A stretch of 64,000 nucleotides of DNA from Candidatus Villigracilis proximus (lineage in GTDB: Bacteria; Chloroflexota; Anaerolineae; Anaerolineales; Villigracilaceae), in the NCBI GenBank assembly GCA_016715195.1, contig JADKBB010000010.1, positions 1-64,000 of the forward strand, written 5' to 3'. How positions within the stretch are numbered: position 1 is the first letter of the stretch; each line of letters begins with the position of its first letter. The notes below the pieces were generated by a model that was not told where the DNA came from, did no database searches, and was given only the letters and a program-made list of their open reading frames with translations. The translations under genes were made by a program, and so were the position numbers. Below, piece after piece: positions 58,178 through 64,000 of this stretch.

Positions 58178-59101
58178 CTAGCTGATTTCTGTAATGATCG
58201 TACGTGTTGCACCAGTGGACATTAAAGCCCCCGCAACCGACTCCGCTTTGGCCTGCTCAACCAATGCGATCATATTGCCGCCCCGCCCGCTGCCGCTGAG
58301 TTTTGCGCCGAGCGCGCCGGCGTTACGCGCAGCTTCCACTAATTTATCCAATTCGGGAGAGGAGATGGTCATTTCCTGTAACAGGGAATGGTTATGATCC
58401 ATAAGGTCACCGAGTAATTCAGGTTTTCCGCTCTCAATTGAACGGCGTGCGATCAATGCGATCTGTGCGATCTCGTTAAAAAACTCTTCAAAGGTGGTTG
58501 AATCTTTTAACCACATGCGGCGCAGGTCGCTGACTGATTCCTTCGTGGGCGCAGGAATTCCTGTGTCGCCGATGACGATCGTGAAAGGCTTGCCTACTTT
58601 GAATATTTCTATCGGTTTCCCTTTGATAAAGTAAACGGGCATGGCATACGTGATGACCGTGTTGTCGATGCCTGAGGGTGTGCCATGATGATATTTCTCA
58701 CTCTCGTATACCAGCAGGTTAATTTCATCGTCGGAAAGAGGACACAAGAGGAAGGAAGAAAGAGCGCGGATCAATGCAACCGATACCGCAGCACCAGACC
58801 CCAACCCTGCCGCGACCGGAATGCTGGATACAATATTAATTTCAAGACCGGGTGTTTGCGAAATGCCGCAGTGTTGAAAAAGTTTGAGAATAACCGAACC
58901 AATTGGATGGTCAGCAGGAAGCGCATTCAGTCCGGCGTGCAGATTAATACCGGGGGCGTTGATAAATATTCCTGCGCGGGGCGAATCTAAAACTTCGACA
59001 TCCACATGAACTTGTGTGACGGGAACCGCAAGCGCGGGGCGGTTATATACCACTGCATGTTCGCCGAAGAGAATGATCTTGCCGGACGCAGATGCTTTCA
59101 T
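58178..59101 (-). CDS. mvk: mevalonate kinase
   Basis: Phosphorylates mevalonate in the mevalonate route to isoprenoids. 307 residues. Family motifs are SASGKIILFGEHAVVYNRPA, IPVAAGLGSGAAVSVALIRA (ATP-binding P-loop), HHGTPSGIDNTVITY (catalytic Asp) and GAKLSGSGRGGNMIALV. ATG 59101 overlaps the stop of the UbiA-family gene by four bases (ATGA), so the two are translationally coupled and probably serve one polyprenyl pathway. Other mevalonate-pathway genes are not in the window. Confidence 0.95.
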   Translation of the reverse strand: MKASASGKIILFGEHAVVYNRPALAVPVTQVHVDVEVLDSPRAGIFINAPGINLHAGLNALPADHPIGSVILKLFQHCGISQTPGLEINIVSSIPVAAGLGSGAAVSVALIRALSSFLLCPLSDDEINLLVYESEKYHHGTPSGIDNTVITYAMPVYFIKGKPIEIFKVGKPFTIVIGDTGIPAPTKESVSDLRRMWLKDSTTFEEFFNEIAQIALIARRSIESGKPELLGDLMDHNHSLLQEMTISSPELDKLVEAARNAGALGAKLSGSGRGGNMIALVEQAKAESVAGALMSTGATRTIITEIS

Positions 59102-59970
59102 GGAAGATAAAAGATGGCGAGTACGGTTACTCCCCACAGAATCATGGCGATCTGAAACGGACGGTCTGACAATAAAATTTCCTCAGGCGCGCCGCCCGCG
59201 TGTTTGACCTCGATCAGATAAAGATAACGGAAGATGGTGTAAACCACAAAGGGAATGGTTAACATCATGCTGTGATTTTCGGGCACGTTGGGCGCGGAGA
59301 ATGTATATAGTGAATAGGCAACAATGGTTGTGGCAGAAACGATCATAATGTATTGATCGAGAAGCGGCAAAGTGTAGCCATCCAAGACTTTGCGATGCGA
59401 GCCTGCGCCCTGTACGAGCAGCGCCAATTCGGCGCGGCGTTTGCCAAAGCCGAGGAAAAGTGAAAGCAGGGTCATCACAACATACAACCACGGCGAGAAT
59501 CGTTCCACTTGAATGAGCGTAACACCGGCGCCCACGCGCAGCACAAAGCCCGCTGAAATAACGAGGACATCCACAATGGGAATATGTTTAAGCCATTTTG
59601 AGTAGGCCATGATAAGCAAAAAATATACGCCGACCACATATCCGAAAGCTGGCTCCAATAAATAACCGGCCCCAAGCGTGACTACCGCCAATACAATTCC
59701 GGCAGTCCACGCGGCTGGCATGGGAAGTTTCCCTGATGGGATCGGGCGATTTTTCTTATCAGGATGCTGACGATCTGCTTCAACATCGGCGATGTCATTG
59801 AAAATATATACGCTGGATGAAATCAGGCAGAACAAAGCGAAGCCAGCCAGTGTTCGCAGGAAAGAATCAAGTACGAACAATTGTTTGTCGAATACTATTG
59901 CAGCAAAGATAAAAATATTTTTCGTTACCCATTGCCGCGGACGCATGGTTTTTAGGAGAGCAGTTAACAT
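59098..59970 (-). CDS. UbiA-family prenyltransferase, DPPR-synthase-like
   Basis: Intact, 290 residues with about nine helices. The N-terminal MRPRQWVTKNIFIFAAIV is the hallmark of decaprenyl-phosphate phosphoribosyltransferases. The first Asp-rich site is IFNDIADVEADRQHPDKKNR and the second is YSKWLKHIPIVDVLVISAG. These enzymes transfer 5-phosphoribose from PRPP to a polyprenyl phosphate; after dephosphorylation, DprE1/DprE2 make arabinose. DprE-like genes lie 18 kb away in the window. A quinone UbiA is less likely from the N-terminus. Confidence 0.85.
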   Translation of the reverse strand: MLTALLKTMRPRQWVTKNIFIFAAIVFDKQLFVLDSFLRTLAGFALFCLISSSVYIFNDIADVEADRQHPDKKNRPIPSGKLPMPAAWTAGIVLAVVTLGAGYLLEPAFGYVVGVYFLLIMAYSKWLKHIPIVDVLVISAGFVLRVGAGVTLIQVERFSPWLYVVMTLLSLFLGFGKRRAELALLVQGAGSHRKVLDGYTLPLLDQYIMIVSATTIVAYSLYTFSAPNVPENHSMMLTIPFVVYTIFRYLYLIEVKHAGGAPEEILLSDRPFQIAMILWGVTVLAIFYLP

Positions 59971-59987
59971 CCGTCTATTTTACCTGA

Positions 59988-59993
59988 TACAAT
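59988..59993 (+). promoter_or_regulatory. promoter of a leaderless tlyA gene
   Basis: TTAACA at 59964-59969 and TACAAT at 59988-59993 are separated by 18 bp, a good sigma-70-like pair. The -10 ends six bases before the ATG at 60000, and the -35 overlaps the start of the divergent UbiA gene. Confidence 0.6.
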
Positions 59994-59999
59994 ATTTTC

Positions 60000-60821
60000 A
60001 TGCCGAAAACTCGTTTGGATGTTTTACTGATGGAACGCGGACTGGCCGAATCACGCTCGAAAGCCCATGCCTTAATTATGGCGGGACAGGTGCGCGTGAA
60101 CGATCAAGTCGCCCTGAAACCTGCCACTGCGATCGACACAAAATCCACGCTGACAGTTGACTCCGGCCCGCGCTTTGTCTCACGCGGCGGCGAAAAACTG
60201 GATGCCGCACTGGAAACTTTTGCCATCGATGTCAAAGGTCTGGTGTGCGCCGATGTAGGCGCATCCACCGGCGGCTTCACCGACTGCATGTTACAACGCG
60301 GCGCAGAAAAGGTCTATGCCATTGATGTCGGCAAAGGTATTCTGCATTGGAAATTAAGAAACTACGCGCGCGTGATCGTGATGGAAGAAACCAACGCGCG
60401 CCATGTTGAGTCACTGCCGGAAAAGATTTCCTTTGTTACAGTAGATGCTTCTTTTATTTCATTAAAAATCCTGCTGCCCGTTGTTAAAAAATGGTTCGAT
60501 CTCTTCCCGCCTTCTGTGGATGAAGAAAACAGAAAAGAAGAAAGAACGATTCTCGCCCTTATCAAACCCCAATTTGAAGCCGGCAAAAAAGATGTGGCCC
60601 GCGGCGACGGCGTGATCCGCGACCCCGGAATACACAGATTGGTTTTATTGGACGTGTTGAGATACGCAAAACAGGAAGGCTTTGGCTTGCGCGGATTGAT
60701 CAAATCACCGCTGCTGGGGCCAAAAGGCAACGCAGAGTTCCTGGTCTGGCTGGATTTTCATACAGAAGACAAATCCATTGAAGAATTGGTAAATGAAGTT
60801 GTACCCGAAGAGGCAGAATGA
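60000..60821 (+). CDS. tlyA: TlyA family rRNA 2'-O-methyltransferase / hemolysin A
   Basis: Intact, 273 residues. The N-terminal S4 RNA-binding domain (RLDVLLMERGLAESRSKAHA) is followed by an FtsJ-like methyltransferase: VCADVGASTGGFTDCMLQRG (motif I), KVYAIDVGKGILHWKLRNY, KISFVTVDASFISLKILLPV and ALIKPQFEAGKKDVARGDGV with the catalytic Lys. TlyA methylates 16S and 23S rRNA ribose positions and affects capreomycin sensitivity. The loop VDEENRKEERT is longer than usual. The stop overlaps the next gene by four bases. Confidence 0.93.
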   Translation: MPKTRLDVLLMERGLAESRSKAHALIMAGQVRVNDQVALKPATAIDTKSTLTVDSGPRFVSRGGEKLDAALETFAIDVKGLVCADVGASTGGFTDCMLQRGAEKVYAIDVGKGILHWKLRNYARVIVMEETNARHVESLPEKISFVTVDASFISLKILLPVVKKWFDLFPPSVDEENRKEERTILALIKPQFEAGKKDVARGDGVIRDPGIHRLVLLDVLRYAKQEGFGLRGLIKSPLLGPKGNAEFLVWLDFHTEDKSIEELVNEVVPEEAE

Positions 60822-61240
60822 ATTGTCCAAAGTGCAACACCGACCTGGTAAAAAAATATTACAAGGGCATGATCGAAGTCGACTCCTGCCCCAACTGCCG
60901 CGGCATGTGGCTCGATTTCAATGAGTTGGATAAACTGGAAGATGTCATTTTCGACGATGATATACACAAGGGGTCACTGGTGCATTTTCAATCCAACACG
61001 AATTTTCCATGTCCACACTGCGGATCAGGGCTGGAAGAATTTCAATATCGTTTATACGATCTCAAACTCGATTACTGTGCCGAGAATAGCCACGGCTTTT
61101 GGCTCGACGCGGGAGAGGACGAACGCGTCATCACTTATATGCGCCAGCGCGCGGAGGATATTCAACGCAAAGCCGATGCCGAAGCCACCTGGAAGCAAAC
61201 CTTAAAAGAAATGCATTTGTTTCTGAAAAAAAGAAAATAA
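60818..61240 (+). CDS. zf-TFIIB-like zinc-ribbon protein
   Basis: Intact, 140 residues, starting in a four-base overlap with tlyA. Two TFIIB-like zinc ribbons are visible: CPKCNTDL with SCPNCRGMWLDFNELDKLE, and PCPHCGSGLEEF with DYCAENSHGFWLDAGEDE, each followed by the WLD/GE signature. The C-terminus is a basic helix. These small proteins are common, but their function is unknown; RNA or metal binding is possible. Confidence 0.88.
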   Translation: MNCPKCNTDLVKKYYKGMIEVDSCPNCRGMWLDFNELDKLEDVIFDDDIHKGSLVHFQSNTNFPCPHCGSGLEEFQYRLYDLKLDYCAENSHGFWLDAGEDERVITYMRQRAEDIQRKADAEATWKQTLKEMHLFLKKRK

Positions 61241-61242
61241 AA

Positions 61243-61276
61243 AAAATCCCGCAGTTTAGACTGCGGGATTTTTTTT
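61243..61276. terminator. bidirectional terminator between convergent genes
   Basis: AAAAAATCCCGCAGT and ACTGCGGGATTTTTTT form a long stem with a short loop and A/T runs on both strands. It serves the plus-strand zinc-ribbon gene and the minus-strand P-type ATPase. Confidence 0.92.
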
Positions 61277-61282
61277 ATCAAT

Positions 61283-64000
61283 TTAAGCCTTGCTTCTTCG
61301 TAAAAAGAATTTCGTGATCTCTTCCGCCACGGCTGGCATGAGCGCAAGCCCAACCACCAAACCCCACTCACGTCCGCTTAGGAAGTGCGTATTAAAGATC
61401 GGCTGAAGGAATGGCACAGCACACACAAGTAACAACAGCGTGATCGAAATTCCGACCGCGTATTGCATATATTTATTCGAGAAAACGCCGATCGAAAATA
61501 GCGAAGCGCGCTCCGAACGCACGGTATAAGCACGGAACAATTCGGCAAGCGACAATGTGACGAAAGCCATGGTCTCTGCAGTTTGGACATCCACACCGCG
61601 CCAGTCGTGCGCGAGAACAAACGACAACGCATTCATTCCTGACGGGATAATTGATCCTGCTTCAAGATGCCACGCCAACCCTGCCACAAATGCCCCCAGC
61701 ACTGCACCGGTTTGGACAATGGTTTGGATCACAATTCCGATACCCATCGAGCGATTCACGATCGGCTCGGATTTGGCACGCGGCTTCTGATCCATAATAT
61801 CGGGATCGCCCTTTTCCATGGCAAGCGCCAACGCGGGTGCGCCATCTGTGATCAAGTTGAGCCACAAGAGTTGAATAGCGGTCAACGGCGCGGGCAGCCC
61901 TGCCAATGTGGCAAGGAAGATAATCATGATCTCTGCCACATTTGAAGAAAGCAGGAAAAATACAAACTTGCGGATATTGCTGTAGATAATGCGTCCCTGC
62001 TCCACCGCCGCAACAATGCTCGCATAATTATCGTCTGTGAGAACCATATCTGCAGTTTCTTTGGCAACATCCGTACCGGTGATCCCCATCGCCACACCAA
62101 TGTCTGCGCGTTTGATGGCGGGCGCATCGTTCACGCCGTCGCCGGTCATCGCGACAATTTCATCATTGGCTTGCAGCGCGTCCACGATGCGCATTTTGTG
62201 CTCGGGAGAAACACGGGCAAAAACATCAGTATCTTCAATGATGCCCTTAAGCTGATCGTCACTCAATTCATCGAGCTGCGCGCCTGTCATCACCTTCTTG
62301 CCGGGACGTAAAAGACCAATCGCTTCGGCAATCGCCTTGGCTGTGTTGGGGAAATCGCCCGTAATCATCACCGTGCGGATGCCCGCATGGCGCGCATGTT
62401 CAAGCGCGGGTTTCACTTCGGTGCGCGGTGGATCGATCATACCCGTCAAGCCAACGAAGACGAGATTTTCCTCCAGTTCATCCGCTTTAATTTTTTCAGG
62501 GTCATTTGGAACGTCTTTATCCAAACGATACGCCAGACCGATCACACGTAACGCATCTTTGGTCATCGCATCATTGGCAGCCAGGATTCGATCCTTTACT
62601 TCCTGAGTCATTGGCTGGGGCTTGTCGTCCATGCCTTGATACCGTGTGCATAGATCAAGCACAATATCAGGTGCGCCTTTAACAGCGATCACATCCCAAT
62701 CTTTATGTTTCTCATCATGAAACGGAGAAAGGTCCTGCGGCTGCGGGTCACGCACATCATGGATGGTGATCATGCGCTTGCGCTCTGAGTCGAAAGGCAC
62801 TTCATTCTCACGCGGATAGGCTTCTTTTATATCCAGATGAATTGCCCCAGCCTTGGCAGCAGCCACCAAAAGCGCACCCTCTGTCGGGTCGCCTACGATG
62901 CGGTAGGTCGTCTGTGATGTTTCGTTTTCGCCTGTCGTTTCGAGTAGTGAGTCGTTATTCAAAAGACCCAGCCAGAGCGTGGAAAGAATCGCCGGATATT
63001 TGGTTACATCCACTTTCGCACCGTCTACTTGAAATTCACCGGTGGGTGCGTAGCCTGTACCTGTCACCTGGATGAATTGATTATCTGCCCAAAGACGGGT
63101 AACGGTCATTTCGTTTTGAGTCAATGTTCCGGTCTTATCCGAACAAATTACAGTTGCAGAGCCAAGCGTCTCAACTGATGACAACTTGCGGATGAGCGCA
63201 TGGCGCTGGATCATCTCCCGCATTCCGAGTGCAAGCGAGATCGTCACTACAGCAGGCAGACCTTCGGGCACCGCCGCGATCGCCAGGCTGATGGCGATAA
63301 TAAAGACTTCGGTGATCTGTTCTGCGAATTCCGCAAAATATCCCAGCGGACTTGTGAACAGGTCGCCGATATTCGTTTGGTTGATCAGCGCCACAATAAA
63401 AACAACCGCAACCAAAATCAATGATCCAATACTGAGTGATCTGCCGAGTTGGTCGAGTCTGCGTTGTAAAGGTGTTTCTTCGGTTTCTACATTTTGCAGC
63501 ATGGTGGCGATCAAACCGAGTTGAGTGTGCATCCCCGTGCTGGTGACCACACCGCGTCCACGTCCATAATTGATGAGCGTGCCCATGAAGGCAGTATTCT
63601 TTCTGTCACCTAATGGAACATTTTTCTCAAGCACAGTCGCCGCATTCTTTTGCACGGCAAGCGACTCACCCGTCAGCGAAGCTTCTTCAACACGCAAATT
63701 TATAGCTTCCAGCAAACGCAAGTCAGCGGGGATAAAATTGCCTGCTTCAAGAAAAACGATGTCGCCGGGCACCAGGTTATAGGAAGGCACAGAACGACGA
63801 ACACCATCCCGCATTACTTGTGCATCAGGCGCGGCCAGTTTCTTAAGCGCGGCCAACGCCTGCTCTGCACGCTGCTCCTGCACAATGCCCAGCACCGAGT
63901 TCAGCACAACGATCGCCATGATCGCGGCGGCTTCCACATAATCACCAAGCAGAGCCGAGATGACAGAAGCCACGATCAGCAGGATCACCACAAAGTTATT
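61283..64000 (-). CDS. P-type cation ATPase, calcium-transporter type, N-terminus outside the window
   Basis: More than 900 codons are present, and the frame is open to the right edge, so roughly the first 80-90 residues are missing. The hallmarks are VEEASLTGESLAV (actuator TGES), VICSDKTGTLTQNEMTVT (phosphorylated Asp), KGAPDIVLDLCTRY, VMITGDFPNTAKAIAEAIGL and MTGDGVNDAPAIKRADIGVA. Helix 4 has AAVPEGLPAVVTISL and helix 6 has LWLNLITDGAPALALAMEKG, matching the calcium sites of type IIA pumps. It should export Ca2+ (or Mn2+) from the cytoplasm. No frameshift is seen. Confidence 0.92.
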   Translation of the reverse strand, partial: NNFVVILLIVASVISALLGDYVEAAAIMAIVVLNSVLGIVQEQRAEQALAALKKLAAPDAQVMRDGVRRSVPSYNLVPGDIVFLEAGNFIPADLRLLEAINLRVEEASLTGESLAVQKNAATVLEKNVPLGDRKNTAFMGTLINYGRGRGVVTSTGMHTQLGLIATMLQNVETEETPLQRRLDQLGRSLSIGSLILVAVVFIVALINQTNIGDLFTSPLGYFAEFAEQITEVFIIAISLAIAAVPEGLPAVVTISLALGMREMIQRHALIRKLSSVETLGSATVICSDKTGTLTQNEMTVTRLWADNQFIQVTGTGYAPTGEFQVDGAKVDVTKYPAILSTLWLGLLNNDSLLETTGENETSQTTYRIVGDPTEGALLVAAAKAGAIHLDIKEAYPRENEVPFDSERKRMITIHDVRDPQPQDLSPFHDEKHKDWDVIAVKGAPDIVLDLCTRYQGMDDKPQPMTQEVKDRILAANDAMTKDALRVIGLAYRLDKDVPNDPEKIKADELEENLVFVGLTGMIDPPRTEVKPALEHARHAGIRTVMITGDFPNTAKAIAEAIGLLRPGKKVMTGAQLDELSDDQLKGIIEDTDVFARVSPEHKMRIVDALQANDEIVAMTGDGVNDAPAIKRADIGVAMGITGTDVAKETADMVLTDDNYASIVAAVEQGRIIYSNIRKFVFFLLSSNVAEIMIIFLATLAGLPAPLTAIQLLWLNLITDGAPALALAMEKGDPDIMDQKPRAKSEPIVNRSMGIGIVIQTIVQTGAVLGAFVAGLAWHLEAGSIIPSGMNALSFVLAHDWRGVDVQTAETMAFVTLSLAELFRAYTVRSERASLFSIGVFSNKYMQYAVGISITLLLLVCAVPFLQPIFNTHFLSGREWGLVVGLALMPAVAEEITKFFLRRSKA

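Noticed and set aside
61557..63782. Several plus-strand open frames opposite the P-type ATPase
   Set aside because: The ATPase frame carries all the motifs; the others are compositional shadows.

Overview
The window reads as a chromosomal piece of a Chloroflexota bacterium, most likely class Anaerolineae. The evidence is Cys-containing S-layer-homology repeats, a helicase C3 domain protein, a mevalonate kinase beside a UbiA-type phosphoribosyltransferase, tandem GT2/GT4 fusion glycosyltransferases and several start codons placed 6-8 nt after a -10 box. Genus cannot be fixed from the sequence. There is no rRNA, CRISPR array, transposase or phage module.

Region 1 (1-29.2 kb) is an exopolysaccharide or cell-surface glycan cluster, almost entirely on the minus strand. 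It holds GDP-mannose 4,6-dehydratase, the dTDP-glucose enzymes RfbA and RfbB, a two-gene Wzm/Wzt-type ABC exporter, GT2 and GT4 glycosyltransferases (several as fusions), two GT39-like membrane proteins, SAM methyltransferases and a pyruvyl-transferase-like protein. Most of these genes are broken by one or more frameshifts. The density is greatest in the first 12 kb and at homopolymers, which looks more like unpolished long-read sequence in a strain-variable locus than true decay. I reconstructed products by joining frames.

Region 2 (29.4-32.7 kb) carries a secreted Ig-like/GH26-like/three-SLH surface protein on the plus strand, then terminators and two minus-strand tRNA-Ser genes (GCT and TGA anticodons).

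Region 3 (32.7-64 kb) is housekeeping and mostly intact: an FAD amine-oxidase/desaturase-like enzyme, Kbl, a helicase C3 protein, a lipid kinase, two GGDEF proteins, a DprE2/DprE1-like pair, LipB, a Tat-exported DUF1800/DUF1501 pair, MutL, a HAD hydrolase, an S41 protease, a membrane zinc protease, an LPG-synthase-like membrane protein, a large DEAD helicase with an embedded HNH motif, MFS and other membrane proteins, mevalonate kinase plus DPPR-synthase-like UbiA, TlyA, a zf-TFIIB protein and a Ca-type P-ATPase cut by the right edge. DprE1, DprE2 and DPPR synthase together suggest a decaprenyl- or polyprenyl-phosphate-arabinose-type pathway outside Actinobacteria.

The most unusual signal is a set of heptanucleotide-register repeat arrays, often with an inverted second half. 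They lie inside housekeeping genes (MutL linker, two places in the DEAD helicase, the helicase C3 protein) and next to kbl. A palindrome-bounded insert in LipB and a repeat-rich tail on a membrane protein may be related. They are translated as linker peptides, resemble heptanucleotide STRR repeats known from filamentous cyanobacteria, and deserve genome-wide analysis.
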